64,000 nt of DNA from JACCZX01 sp963729165 (GTDB lineage: Bacteria; Pseudomonadota; Gammaproteobacteria; Burkholderiales; Burkholderiaceae_F). The notes beneath the pieces are model-generated. The model did no database searches and was not told where the DNA came from. It was given only the letters and a program-made list of their open reading frames with translations. The position numbers and the translations under genes are program-made. The DNA lies in the NCBI GenBank assembly GCA_963729165.1, contig CAVSMM010000008.1:62001-126000 (forward strand), written 5' to 3'. Position 1 is the first letter of the stretch. Each line of letters starts with the position of its first letter. Positions 18,701-29,897 of this stretch are shown one piece after another.

Positions 18701-21700
18701 CGATCAAGGCCATCACCGCGTCGCGCGTATCGCCAACACCGCACACGATATCGACTGTTGCCGAGTCGCCGGTCTCGATCGTGACCTGCTGCCGAATCGA
18801 AGCGATCGGATCGAGTACCGATCCGGCCGAGCCGGAAAGCGCACCACGTTCGAGCAGTGCGCGCGGCGCGGCGAGCGTGCCTCCGCGTCCGATAAACCGC
18901 ACGCGGTCGGTTTCGAACGACGGTGCAGCGGCGTTGCCGTGCACCGTCATCAATTGAAACGATATCGGCGTGTGCTCGTCGCGCGAGCGCGGCCGCCGCG
19001 TACACAAGATGGCGGCGCGCCGCGCGATGATCTCAGTCTGCACGAACAGGTTGCTGAACGCAGAGTGCAGTGCGTCGGCCGCAGGCGGCGCGAGCACCAT
19101 TTCGGCGTAGCTCGTAATTTCAATCGTGCGGCGCGTGCGGCTGCGGTTGGTGATGCGCACGCGACGCAGCTCGATGTCGTCTTCCGGTGAAACGACGATC
19201 TCGGTGTGCGTCTCGATATCGAGATCGCGTCGGCGAAACTCGGCGCGGCCCTCGGTGAAGATCGCCTCGTAGTGCTCGGTCACGCGCAACGTGGGTTGGT
19301 GTGCAACCGACCAGAACGCGCCGCTGGCAACGTCGCGCAGATAGCAGAACATTCCCCAGTTGTCGCAGGTCGTAGTCTTCACGCCAGCGCGTAATCGCGA
19401 ACTCTTTCCAGCGGCTGCTGCCGCCGCCCGCGTTGGTCACCATCACGTTGTAGCGACCGTTGGACAACAGGTGCACCTCAGGCACCGGCGTGTTCGGTGT
19501 GGCCAGCACGCGTATCGGCAGTTCGGCGCTCACCTGGCTGACGGCGCGATCGGGAGCGATCGTCGCCGTCGAATAGAACGCCGTCGCGCGCGGAATGCGC
19601 TCCTGCAGCAGCAACAACGTTGCCCTGAACTGCGGGTCCGATTCGAATCGCCTCTGCATCGGTCTGTCGAGCAGCGCATGCGAAAACGCGAGCAGGCTCA
19701 TGCCGTGGTGGTGCGCCATGAAAGATTGAACGATGCTGCTCGACTCGCCGCGCCGCTGACGCGATGGCGTGTAATCGATCGCTTCGAACATCCCGAAGCG
19801 CGCATACAACCCCTCCTCGGCAAGCCTCAGCAGGTTGGCGCATGCTGCAGTCGGCGCCACCATCAGCGCCAGCGCAGATGCATAGGGCGCGATCACCAGA
19901 TCGTCGGCGAGCCCGCGCTTCAGTCCCAGCCCCGGCACACCGAATGCGCGATATTGATAATTGTCATGCGCATCGACGGCGTTGTAGCCGCACTCGGAGA
20001 TTCCCCATGGGACGCCGCGCTGGCGTCCATAATCGATCTGCCGATCGACGGCCGCATGGTAGGTCTGATCAAGCAACGTGTTCTCGTACGTCGGCATCAT
20101 CAGCAGCGGCATCAGGTACTCGAACATCGAGCCGCTCCATGAGAGCAGCACCGGCTCGCCGCCGACCGAGGTCAGCAGCCGTCCCAGGGCAAACCAGCTT
20201 TCCTGCAACTGCCTGCCCTGCGCGATCGCAACAAAATTGGCCAGGCGCGCTTCGGACGCCAGCAGGTCGTAGAAGCTCGCATCGGCACGCGCATCTCCGA
20301 CGTTGTAGCCGATCACGAACTGGCGGCGCACCCGGTCGAACAGGAAGGAATAGTCGATCTCTGACAGCGCACCCGCGTGCCGGATGAGATCGTCGATCGC
20401 GGCGATTCGCTCGCGAGCGTGCTGCGCACCCTGCGCGAGCGATGCCGATTCGGGCAGCGCGGCGTCACCTGCTGAGTGCATCGCAGCCAGCGCGCGCAGC
20501 GTCAGCGCGCCTGTTACTTCAGTCGCGAGCGCAGCGCCGCTGGTTTCACTCGTGGGTGTGGCGAGCCACGGAGCAAGCAGCAACAGTTCGTCGCGCAAAC
20601 CCGCGCATTGACGCACGAGCGCTTCTGCCCAGCCATCGATTTCCATCACACGCTGATCGGAAACGTCCGGTACCTCGGGCCCGGCGAACACCGGTGGTGT
20701 CGGTAATGCAACCGGCAGTGCGAGGTAATGCTCCGCAATCTCGGCGGCGTGAGTCGCGAGTTGATCGATGTGGCTCCATACCGATTCAAGCGTCGCCGTT
20801 TTGCTCGGCGACTGCTCGCTCGAGCGCGGCACCGAAGCGAACGACGGGCCGCGGCGCCTGCGGGCCGGTCGCTTCGCGCAGGACGTCGAATGTGTCGCCG
20901 ATGCCATCGAGCCAGCGGGGGTGCACGATCGGTTCATCGGGAAGCGCAGCGAGCCCAACACGCAGCGTCAACACGCTGCCGACCAGGTTTCCGCTGTCGA
21001 CCGTAGAAATGTATCGCGGGTTCAGCGGTGCCAGCGTGCGCGTGTCGTACCAGTTGAAAAGATGGCCTCGATGCCGCTCGAGCGACTGCAGCACGCGCAT
21101 TGAGTTTGTGATGCGCGTCACGAACTGTCCGCCCGTTTGATAGCCAAGATCGCGCGCGGTCAGTTCGGAGAGCAGGGCGAGGCCGATATTGGTCGGCGAC
21201 GTGCGATGTGCGATGACGACGCCACTTTTCTGCTGCACATTGTCGGGCGGCAGCCAGTTCTCTTCGGCGTTGACGTATGTCTCGAAAAATCCCCACGTCT
21301 TGCGCGCAAGCCGGCGCAGAAACTTCACCTGTGCGACCGATAGCTCTTCAATGCGCGGCGCGAACGGCCGGCTCATCCACCACGCGAGTGCGGGCGAAAC
21401 CAGCCACAGCAGCAGAATCGGCGCGGCAATCCGCAACGCCGAGACATTCATCGCCGGCATGACGGTCCACGTCAACACTGCGGTCGCCGGTGCGATCCAC
21501 ATCGTTTGATAGACCGCCGCCAGGTCAGTGCTATGACTCTCTTCGAGCTGACGCTCGACAATGCTCGAAGGCTTCCATTCGAGCAGGCGTCGGCGCGAAA
21601 TGAGCGTGCGCCAGAGGGTGCGCGCGATGGCGTCGACAGAATAGAAGGCTTCGTAAGGCAGCCATGCGAGCGCAAGCAGCGATTGCGCAAATTGCGTTTG

Positions 21701-24454
21701 CGCGGTGCCTGCGACGGCGATCAGGTGTTGTTCGATCGGCGTCTCGTGCGGCTTGCGCAGCAGATCGGTCAACGACGTGGCGACCGCAGGCAACAAAAGT
21801 ACGGCGAAAACCACCGCGGTCCATAGCCACGGATACGGGAGCGCGGCCCAGCCAAGTAGCAGAACCAACAACAATGACGCCGGCACGAGGCTGCGCCGCA
21901 GGTTGTCGAAGATCTTCCACTGCGACAACCATGACAGGGGGTTCGGTACGCGACGTCCGTCGGGCAGCGGTACGCGTCGGCGCAGCCAGCCGATCAGTTG
22001 CCAGTCACCTCGGATCCAGCGATGTCGGCGCGCGACATCCGCGCTATAGCGCGCCGGAAATTGTTCGTACAGCTGCACGTCGCTCAGCAGGCCCGAGCGC
22101 GCTAAACAACCTTCAAGCAGGTCGTGGCTCAGGATGCGGTTGTCCGGGAATCGATTGGCGAGCGCACTTTCGAACGCATCAACGTCGTAGATGCCTTTGC
22201 CGATGAACGAGCCCTCCGCAAACACGTCTTGGTACACATCCGACACAGTGCGGGTGTAGGGATCGAGTCCGGGTTCGCCGCTGTATAGCCGCGCATAGGG
22301 CGAACGGCGAGTTTCCGGCAGGCTGACCGCAATGCGCGGCTGCAGAATTCCGTAGCCGGCTGTGACGACATGCCGCGGTGCCGCGCGCCGCGGGCGATCC
22401 GGATGGGCTGGATCAAAATGCGGCTGATCGAACTGAGGCCAGTTGAGCGGATGTGCCATTGCGCCGACGAGCTGGCGCGCGCTATCGCGCGGTAACTGCG
22501 TATCCGTGTCGAGCGTGATGACGTACTTCACCTGCAACAACGGTTCGGTGTCGCCGACAATCAACGAAAACGCGTCGCCGGGATTCCCTCGCAGCAGTGC
22601 ATTGAGGTCGCCGAGCTTGCCTCGTTTGCGCTCGCGGCCCATCCAGGCGCGTTGCTGCGGATTCCAGCGGCGCGGACGATGCAGCAGATAAAAAATATCG
22701 CCGCCCGGTTCCTTTCCATTGCCATAAGCGCGATTGAGCGCATCGATTCCATCGCGCGCAAGCTGCAGCAGCGGTTCGTCGGTGGGTAGCGATTCCTGAT
22801 CTGCATCCGGGAAATCCGTGAGCAGCGCGAAGTGCAGATTCGCATCGCGGTTGGCAAGAAAGCGCACTTCGAGCGCTTCGATCAGCTTTTCCACGCTCGC
22901 GGTATCGGTCAGCAGAGTGGGCACTGCCACCAACGTGCGTGCCGTCGGCGCGATGCCTTCGCTGTAATCCATCCTTGGCAACGACCGCGGCTTCACCAGC
23001 AGCGTGACGAGCCAGTTGACGGCCGACACCGCCAACTGACTGGTCGCCAGCAAAAACAACAGGATGACGAATCCAAGCAGTGCGATCGATGCAGCGTCGC
23101 CGGGGTACGCCAGCTGCGGAGATACGCGCACGGCGAGGCCGACGGTCAATGCGGCAGTGATCGCGAAAATCGTCCCGAGATAAATCGGCAGCGGGTATCG
23201 ACGACCGAACATGCGAAGCGCCTGGAGCGGAGAGCGCTTGACACCGACGGCGCGCTCCAGCGCGGGCAAACCCTCGTCAATCAGATAGAAACCGGCTTGT
23301 CCGGTGCGCGGATCCGTCTTGTCGACGCGCGTGCGTGCGAGTTCGACGGCCTTGGCCGCCACTTCGGACTCTGACGCCGTGCTGCGCTTTGCAGTCTGTT
23401 CGGTCGCGTGGCGGTAACTATCGCGCGTTGCGAAATCCATCGCCGCGTGAACGCCCGCGGGGTCGTCGCGCAATATCTTCTCGACGACACTCATCTGTTC
23501 GACAAACTCGCGCCAGTCGATCGCACTCAGCAACCGCAGGCTGCCAATGCTGTTGCTGATCGACACCTGATGCGAAGCCTGCAGCTGGGCTTCGAGCTGC
23601 ACCAGCTGGTCGATCGTCAGATGCGATTCGGCAAGCTGCTGCTCGATCCACGTGAGCGCCAGCGCCAGCGCCGGACTCTGGCCCTGCAACCGGCGCGTCA
23701 GCTCTGCCACGAAAGCGCTGCCGAGCGGCGGCGACGAGCGCGCCATGTCGGCAATCACCAGGATCAGACTCTTGGGATCGCTTTCGGCCATCTCCATCAT
23801 CTGGTCGGCCCAGACATTCGCTAGATCGCGATCTGCGCGCGCCGCCGCCATGCGCACGCCGACACGACGCAGGTTCTCGATCAGTGCGAGCCGCAGCATG
23901 ATCGGAATCGCCCATAGCTCTCCCAGCTTCAGTGGCGTGACCGTCTGATACGCGGCAACGAACCGGCTCAGTCGCTGCGCGTCCACCAGGCCATCGCCGT
24001 GCGAGATCGTTTCCAGCGCAATGTCGTAGACGCGCGGCAATCCTGCGGAGGGCCCGCTTGCCAACCGCGGAAGCTCGCGGCTATACCCTCGGGGCAGATG
24101 CCGCTTTGCAGTGGCGATCTGCTCTTCGATCAAATGAAAGTTATCGATCAGCCATTCACCGGCCGGCGTGATGCGCTGGTGGACCGATAAGGACTCGGTC
24201 AGCAGACTGCACACCTCGATCAGCTTGCTCTCGTTGTCAGCCAACCGAGCGAGCAGCGGTTCGCGCGTGCGCCGCGACGTTATCTTGTGCGTGGCCGCGA
24301 GCGTCTTGCCGTACTGCTCCATCTGATCGGCGCTAAAAAGCTCCGACCGCAACGGCGCTTCTTCGACCGACGACGCGAGCGACAAGGCGCTGGTAGAAAA
24401 ACGCGTCTTAAATTGGGTCAGGTGCCCGAGGATGGAACTGCTGCTCGCCCTCAA
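15795..24454 (-). CDS. ndvB: cyclic beta-glucan synthase, GT84-GH94 (NdvB type; four frameshifts)
   Basis: Giant membrane enzyme of about 2885 codons making cyclic beta-glucans from UDP-glucose, as NdvB/Chv B do in rhizobia and Brucella. The glucans go to the periplasm and support osmotic adaptation and host interaction. Order of domains: about 430 N-terminal residues, then transmembrane helices (YPLPIYLGTIFAITAALTVG, ASIALLGFVILLFLLATSQL), then the GT84 core with VITLDTDTQLP (DxD-type motif), EGSFIGKGIYDVDAFESAL and RRHRWIRGDWQLIGW. The long middle holds glycoamylase-like and carbohydrate-binding parts. The C-terminal GH94 phosphorylase-type domain has GSGDWNDGMNLIGMRGKGES with its conserved Asp. 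Breaks lie near 20812, 19378, 16295 and 15836; after the last the true end is PPAWNEYKLTYRYR. Start is TTG at 24454. Confidence 0.9.
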
Positions 24455-24577
24455 TTAAGACGTCCAACACGTTGGTGTGCGAGGAGGCAGGATACCAAGT
24501 TGCTGGCGTAGGTTCGAGACGCCAAGCTGCAACTGGCGCTGCACTATCCTGCTGCCGTACCCGTTCGCATAAACGAC

Positions 24578-25963
24578 ATGCCACCGCTCCCGTCAGATGC
24601 CTTTGTGTTGTTCGGCGCCACCGGCGACCTGGCGTACAAGAAAATATTTCCTGCGCTGCAGGCGATGATCCGGCACGGCGAGCTCGACATGCCGATCCTT
24701 GGCATTGCGCGTGAGGGTTGGTCACTCGCGAAATTACGGCAGCGCGCACGCGAGTCGCTGCAGAACAATGGCGGCCTCGATGCGGGCGCTTTCGCGAAGC
24801 TCGCAGCGCAATTGCGATTCGTCGAAGGCGACTACGCGGAACCCACTACCTACGACCGCCTGTGCGAGGCGCTCGGAGGGGCCGAACGGCCGCTGCACTA
24901 CCTGGCGATTCCTCCAAGCATGTTCGGGCCCGTCGTGCAGGGCCTGGCGCACGCAGGTTGCGCCGCTGGTGCGCGCGTGATTGTTGAAAAGCCATTCGGC
25001 CGTGATCTTGAATCCGCGCGGGCATTGAACAAGACACTGCACGAGGTCTTTCCAGAGTCAGCGGTGTTTCGCATAGATCATTACCTTGGCAAGGAAGCCG
25101 TCCAGAACCTGTTGTACTTTCGTTTCGCCAACGCCTTTTTAGAGCCGATCTGGAATCGCAACTACATTGATAACGTGCAGATCACGATGGCCGAAAGCTT
25201 TGGCGTGCAGGGCCGCGGAAGCTTCTACGAGGAAGTCGGAGCGATTCGCGACGTCGTGCAAAACCACTTGCTGCAGGTGATTGCGTTGCTGGCGATGGAC
25301 GCACCCGTCGGCAGTGATCCGGAGTCGATGCGCGCCGAAAAATTGCGCTTGTTTCGGGCGATGTGCCCGCTGCAACCTGCGCAGGTCGTACGCGGGCAAT
25401 TTCGCGGCTATCGCGCGGAGCCTGGCGTGGCGCCCGATTCGCAGGTCGAAACGTTCGTCGCGTTGAAGCTGCGGATCGACACGTGGCGCTGGGCCGGCGT
25501 GCCGTTTTACATCCGTGCGGGTAAGCGCATGCCGATCACAGCCACTGAAGTCAAGGTCGATCTGAAAACTCCACCGCTGCCAATCTTCGACCGGATTGAT
25601 CCTGCGCAGTCGAATTACTTCCGCTTTCGTCTCAGCCCGGAAGTCGTGATTTCGATTGGTGCGCGCGTCAAGCGACCCGGCGACGAGATGCTGGGGGAAC
25701 CGGTGGAACTCGTCGCGCGCCGTTCGCCCGCGAGCAACGACCTGCCGTACGAGCGGCTGCTGGGAGACGCGGTTCAAGGCGATACTTCTCTCTTCACGCG
25801 CGATGACAGCGTTGAGGCCGCGTGGCGCGTCGTCGACCCGATCCTTCACAATCCTCCACCGGTCGCCGAATACGAGCCGGGTACATGGGGCCCGCCGGCG
25901 GCGGCAAAAATCGTCGCCGGCAATGAGGGCTGGCATGACCCGCAGCCCGAGGCGACTGCATAG
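24578..25963 (+). CDS. zwf: glucose-6-phosphate 1-dehydrogenase
   Basis: 461 residues. First enzyme of the oxidative pentose-phosphate pathway, oxidising glucose 6-phosphate to 6-phosphogluconolactone with NADP. The coenzyme loop is FVLFGATGDLAYKKIFPALQ at residues about 9-28. The substrate/active-site signature is FRIDHYLGKEAVQNLLYFRF (His general base in RIDHYLGKE). The C-terminal dimerisation and second nucleotide region contains PFYIRAGKRMP. Length is close to the usual 480 residues. It begins a sugar-phosphate cluster; the tal gene follows with 13 bases between. The ATG at 24578 is separated from the start of the glucan synthase by about 120 bases, a likely divergent promoter region. Confidence 0.93.
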   Translation: MPPLPSDAFVLFGATGDLAYKKIFPALQAMIRHGELDMPILGIAREGWSLAKLRQRARESLQNNGGLDAGAFAKLAAQLRFVEGDYAEPTTYDRLCEALGGAERPLHYLAIPPSMFGPVVQGLAHAGCAAGARVIVEKPFGRDLESARALNKTLHEVFPESAVFRIDHYLGKEAVQNLLYFRFANAFLEPIWNRNYIDNVQITMAESFGVQGRGSFYEEVGAIRDVVQNHLLQVIALLAMDAPVGSDPESMRAEKLRLFRAMCPLQPAQVVRGQFRGYRAEPGVAPDSQVETFVALKLRIDTWRWAGVPFYIRAGKRMPITATEVKVDLKTPPLPIFDRIDPAQSNYFRFRLSPEVVISIGARVKRPGDEMLGEPVELVARRSPASNDLPYERLLGDAVQGDTSLFTRDDSVEAAWRVVDPILHNPPPVAEYEPGTWGPPAAAKIVAGNEGWHDPQPEATA

Positions 25964-25976
25964 AAACGGAGTGCGC

Positions 25977-27059
25977 ATGAACAACACACAACGCCTGCAC
26001 AACCTGGGCCAGAGCATCTGGCTCGATAACATCTCCCGCCGCATCCTCGACGATGGGACGCTGCGGCGCTATATCGATGAGCTCGCGGTCACGGGGCTCA
26101 CATCGAATCCGACGATTTTCGACGAGGCGATCGGCGGCAGCGATGCGTACGACGACGCTATCCGCGACAAGGCCGGCAGCGGCAAGTCGGGCGAGGCGCT
26201 GTTTGTCGAGCTCGCGCTCGAAGATTTACGGCGCGCAGCGGATTTGTTCCGTCCGATCTTCGACGCCACCGGCGGTGTCGATGGCTGGGTTTCGATGGAG
26301 CTGTCGCCGTTGCTCGCCAATGACACCGCCGGCAGCATCGCAGCGGCGGCCCGTATCTACCGGCAGGCTGAGCGGCCGAATCTGTTCATCAAGATTCCGG
26401 GCACTCCCGAAGGCATCCCCGCGATCGAAGAATCGATCTTCGCGGGTGTGCCGATCAACGTCACGCTGCTGTTCTCGCGCGAGCAGTATCTCGCCGCCGC
26501 CGAGGCTTACCTACGTGCGATCGAACGGCGCATCGCCGCCAGGCTCGATCCGAAAGTTGGCTCGGTGGCCTCGGTGTTTGTAAGCCGCTGGGATCGTGCA
26601 GTGAAGGACAAAGTACCTGCCGAGTTGAACAACCGGCTTGGGATCGCGATCGCTGGCCGAACCTATGCCGCTTACCGCAAGTTGCTGGCATCGCCGCGCT
26701 GGAGGAAGTTGGCTGCAGCCGGCGCGCAACCTCAACGGTTGTTATGGGGCAGCACAGGGTCCAAGGATCCATCGGCCCCGGATACGCTGTACGTCGAAGC
26801 GCTCGCAGCGATCGACACGATCAACACGATGCCTGAGAAGACCTTGCTCGCGTTCGCCGATCACGGAAAGCTTAGAGGCGTGATGCCCCAAGACGGAGGC
26901 GACGCCGAAGCGGTGCTGGAGCGCTTCGCTCGGGCCGGCGTCGATTGCGATGCGTTGGCCGAGCAGCTGCAGCGCGAGGGCGCCGAAGCGTTCAATAAGT
27001 CATGGACCTCGCTGATGCAAAAGATCGCCGACAAGAGCGAGGCCCTGGTTCATCGCTGA
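25977..27059 (+). CDS. tal: transaldolase (long, actinobacterial/cyanobacterial-type)
   Basis: 360 residues. Transfers a dihydroxyacetone unit between sugar phosphates in the non-oxidative pentose-phosphate pathway. The N-terminal signature is SIWLDNISRRILDDGTLRR with ELAVTGLTSNPTIFDEAIGG. The Schiff-base lysine is in RPNLFIKIPGTPEGIPAIEE, and VPINVTLLFSREQYL follows, as expected. The C-terminal part GSTGSKDPSAPDTLYVEAL is the longer type. This length and spelling fit the longer type-2 family rather than the 317-residue E. coli TalB. The ATG was chosen because a longer upstream frame overlaps zwf in another frame. Cotranscribed with zwf. Confidence 0.92.
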   Translation: MNNTQRLHNLGQSIWLDNISRRILDDGTLRRYIDELAVTGLTSNPTIFDEAIGGSDAYDDAIRDKAGSGKSGEALFVELALEDLRRAADLFRPIFDATGGVDGWVSMELSPLLANDTAGSIAAAARIYRQAERPNLFIKIPGTPEGIPAIEESIFAGVPINVTLLFSREQYLAAAEAYLRAIERRIAARLDPKVGSVASVFVSRWDRAVKDKVPAELNNRLGIAIAGRTYAAYRKLLASPRWRKLAAAGAQPQRLLWGSTGSKDPSAPDTLYVEALAAIDTINTMPEKTLLAFADHGKLRGVMPQDGGDAEAVLERFARAGVDCDALAEQLQREGAEAFNKSWTSLMQKIADKSEALVHR

Positions 27060-27227
27060 GCGGCGCGCAGGCTGACCTCGTACGGTGTCGCGAATCCGCG
27101 CATTGGGCACCTCTGTTGCTCGCGAAGTGGTGCAAGCTACGAAGTGATCCGCTGAGGGGTCGATCAACCAGGCCCGCGCCGGCGGCTGACGACGACGGCC
27201 TTGCGGACGATAAAGCGGAGGCTCGAA

Positions 27228-27692
27228 ATGCCTGAGAAAGCGACGATGGCTGAAGTCAACGTTCCCAATCAAGCGCTGGTTCTCGTGGGCGACGGCGAGA
27301 AGGCACTTTTTCTGCGCAACATAGGCGGTCCGCAGGACATCGAGCTCGAAGTTGAAAATCTTCTCTGGCATGAGAACCCGGCGACTCATGAGCAAGGCAC
27401 CGATAAACCGGGGCGCGCATACGCCAGTGCCGGCACTGCGCGCAGCGCAATGGACCAGACCGACTGGCATCAGTTGGGCGAAGATCGCTTTGCCAGCGAG
27501 ATCGCCCGCACGCTGAACTCGATGGCGCATGCGAACAAGTTCGAAGCGCTGGTGGTCGTCGCGCCACCCAAGGTGCTTGGCAACTTGCGCAAAGAGTTTC
27601 ATAAGGAAGTCAGCGAGCGAATTACCGGAGAGCTGTCGAAGGAGCTGACCTCGCACAATCTGCCCGATATCGAGAAGCTGCTGAGCGCCTAA
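27228..27692 (+). CDS. host-attachment-like protein (BaeRF-type release factor-like fold)
   Basis: 154 residues, start chosen at ATG 27228 because GGAGG lies seven bases before it; a nine-codon longer frame has no such site. The text VNVPNQALVLVGDGEKALFL then EDRFASEIARTLNSMAHANK and LVVVAPPKVLGNLRKEFHKE is the pattern of the family known as protein required for attachment to host cells, first noted in Agrobacterium and now grouped with release-factor-like nucleases. Its biochemistry is not settled. It sits between tal and pgi on the same strand but with 168 and 121 bases of flanking DNA, so it may have its own promoter. Confidence 0.82.
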   Translation: MPEKATMAEVNVPNQALVLVGDGEKALFLRNIGGPQDIELEVENLLWHENPATHEQGTDKPGRAYASAGTARSAMDQTDWHQLGEDRFASEIARTLNSMAHANKFEALVVVAPPKVLGNLRKEFHKEVSERITGELSKELTSHNLPDIEKLLSA

Positions 27693-27813
27693 GGCTCCGA
27701 CTGCCGACATGCGCAAGAAGATGTGAGCTCTTCAGCGTTTAGACTTGCGCGACCTATGGTGCCGTCGGATAAGTCTTGAACGTGAGCGCGCTCGCTGCTT
27801 TTAGACCGGCGGC

Positions 27814-29427
27814 ATGCTGAGTGACTGTTCGCAATGGGCTGCGCTGCAGCGCCATGTTCGGCTGATCGAGCCGCGTCATTTGCGTGAACTGTTCGCCGAG
27901 GATCCGGGGCGCGGCGAGCGTTTCACTGCCGAAGCGGCGGGCCTGTATCTCGATTACTCCAAGAACCGCTTTAACGATGAAACGCTGCAGCTGCTATTCG
28001 AGCTTGCCGAAGCACGCGGCTTGCGCGCGCGCATTGAAGCCATGTTCAACGGCGAGAAAATCAACGTCACCGAGCAGCGTCCGGTATTGCACGTTGCATT
28101 GCGGGCGCCGCGCAGCGAGCGCATCCTGGTTGACGGCCACGATGTGGTGCCCGACGTGCACGCAGTTCTTGACCGGATGGCCGCCTTCACCGATCGCGTC
28201 CGTAACGGCGACTGGAATGGCTACCGCGGCAAGCGTATCCGCAACGTAGTCAACATCGGAATCGGCGGCTCCGATCTCGGGCCGGTGATGGCGTATGAAG
28301 CGCTGCGGCATTACAGCCGGCGCGACATGGTGTTTCGCTTTGTCTCCAATATCGACGGCACCGATTTCACCGAAGCGGTGCGCGATCTGCAGCCCGATGA
28401 AACACTGTTCATCGTTTGCTCCAAGACGTTCACGACGCTGGAGACATTGGCCAATGCACGCGCCGCGCGCCAGTGGTGCGTGAATGCACTCGGCGATGAA
28501 GCCGCGATATCGAAACATTTCGTCGCGGTCTCCACCAACAAAGCTGAAGTCGTCAAGTTCGGCATCGACCCCGCCAACATGTTCGAGTTCTGGGATTGGG
28601 TGGGCGGGCGATACTCGATGGGTTCTGCCGTTGGGCTATCGATCATGCTCGCGATCGGCGCCGAGCAGTTTCGCGCGATGCTCGCTGGCTTCCGCGCAAT
28701 GGACGAGCACTTTCGCAGCGCGCCGCCGGCTCGCAACCTTCCGTGGCTGCATGGGCTGCTGGCAATCTGGAACAACGATTTCCTCGGTGCATCGACGAAC
28801 GCGATATTGCCGTACGAGCAATACCTGAAACGCTTCCCCGCGTATTTGCAGCAGCTGATCATGGAAAGCAACGGCAAGCGCGTCACCGTCGATGGCGCCG
28901 CGGTCGGCTGCCAGACCGCGCCCGTCATCTGGGGAGAGCCCGGTACTAACGGCCAGCATTCGTTCTATCAGCTGCTGCACCAGGGAACGCGATTCGTACC
29001 GAGCGACTTTATCGGCTTCTGTCGCACCAACAATCCGCTGGGCGACCAGCATGATCTGCTGATGGCCAATCTGTTTGCGCAGGGTGAAGCGCTCGCGTTC
29101 GGCAAGACGCCCGATCAGGTCAGGGCCGAAGGAGTGCCGGCCACGCTTGTGGCGCACCGCTCGTTCGAGGGCAATCAGCCGAGCAACACGATCCTCGCGG
29201 AGCAGCTGACGCCGCAGACACTCGGCTCGCTGGTGGCGCTCTATGAGCACAGCGTGTTCGTGCAGGGCGTCATCTGGAACATCGATTCGTTCGACCAGTG
29301 GGGCGTCGAGCTCGGCAAAGCGCTTGCGACGCGTACAGCGGCCGAACTCTATAGCAGCCAAGAGCCTCGGCTCGCACACGACAGCTCGACCAATGCGCTA
29401 ATCCGCCGCTACCGGGCCCAGCGCTAG
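27814..29427 (+). CDS. pgi: glucose-6-phosphate isomerase
   Basis: 537 residues. Interconverts glucose 6-phosphate and fructose 6-phosphate in the cytosol. Family motifs in order: NIGIGGSDLGPVMAYEALRH, then FRFVSNIDGTDFTEAV, CSKTFTTLETLANARAARQW, the PGI signature 1 region FEFWDWVGGRYSMGSAVGLS, the catalytic region MESNGKRVTVDGAAV, and GEPGTNGQHSFYQLLHQGTR (active His). Signature 2 GVIWNIDSFDQWGVELGK is near the C terminus. The ATG at 27814 gives a normal length. It completes the upper sugar-phosphate set with zwf and tal. Confidence 0.95.
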   Translation: MLSDCSQWAALQRHVRLIEPRHLRELFAEDPGRGERFTAEAAGLYLDYSKNRFNDETLQLLFELAEARGLRARIEAMFNGEKINVTEQRPVLHVALRAPRSERILVDGHDVVPDVHAVLDRMAAFTDRVRNGDWNGYRGKRIRNVVNIGIGGSDLGPVMAYEALRHYSRRDMVFRFVSNIDGTDFTEAVRDLQPDETLFIVCSKTFTTLETLANARAARQWCVNALGDEAAISKHFVAVSTNKAEVVKFGIDPANMFEFWDWVGGRYSMGSAVGLSIMLAIGAEQFRAMLAGFRAMDEHFRSAPPARNLPWLHGLLAIWNNDFLGASTNAILPYEQYLKRFPAYLQQLIMESNGKRVTVDGAAVGCQTAPVIWGEPGTNGQHSFYQLLHQGTRFVPSDFIGFCRTNNPLGDQHDLLMANLFAQGEALAFGKTPDQVRAEGVPATLVAHRSFEGNQPSNTILAEQLTPQTLGSLVALYEHSVFVQGVIWNIDSFDQWGVELGKALATRTAAELYSSQEPRLAHDSSTNALIRRYRAQR

Positions 29428-29440
29428 TGCGTGGATGGGT

Positions 29441-29824
29441 TCACGAGTCGATCGCGTACGGTTGCGTCAGCACTTCCAGCAAGTGGCCGTCCGGACTGTC
29501 GAAGTAAAAACCGCGCCCGCCGTTGTGGCGATAGATTTCTCCGGCGCGCTTCTTCCCGGGGTCCGCCCAATACTGGAGTCCGCGCTCGCCCACCCGCGAG
29601 AAGATTGCATCGAAATCGTCTTCATCGATCAGGAAAGCATAGTGCTGAAACGCGACATCTCCTTCGACCTGATCAAAGTCGAGCGAGGCCCCGTCGTCGA
29701 GTTTGACGACCAGAAAGGGCCCGAAGCGGGTAGGCGTTGGCAGACCGAGGATTTCCGCCAGAAATGTTGAGGAGCGCTGCTGGTCGCGGCACCAGACGAT
29801 GGTGTGGTTGAACCGGATGCTCAT
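29441..29824 (-). CDS. VOC-superfamily (glyoxalase/bleomycin-resistance fold) protein
   Basis: 127 residues forming one double beta-alpha-beta-beta-beta unit pair. Visible features are FNHTIVWCRDQQRSSTFLAE then DQVEGDVAFQHYAFLIDEDD and FDSPDGHLLEVLTQPY, which hold the potential metal ligands (His6, His61, Glu120 by position). Substrate is not predictable. It is convergent with pgi (13 bases between stops) and divergent from the lipoprotein at 29898. Confidence 0.8.
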   Translation of the reverse strand: MSIRFNHTIVWCRDQQRSSTFLAEILGLPTPTRFGPFLVVKLDDGASLDFDQVEGDVAFQHYAFLIDEDDFDAIFSRVGERGLQYWADPGKKRAGEIYRHNGGRGFYFDSPDGHLLEVLTQPYAIDS

Positions 29825-29897
29825 GCTGGCATCTCCCTTGCTGGAGAACGTTCAACTTGCCAATATATCGCTGACACCTCAGAACCACGGAGACGCC

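Noticed and set aside
15795..24454. Four separate glucan-synthase genes
   Set aside because: Each piece is a consecutive part of one NdvB protein with overlapping ends and no ribosome sites at the junctions.
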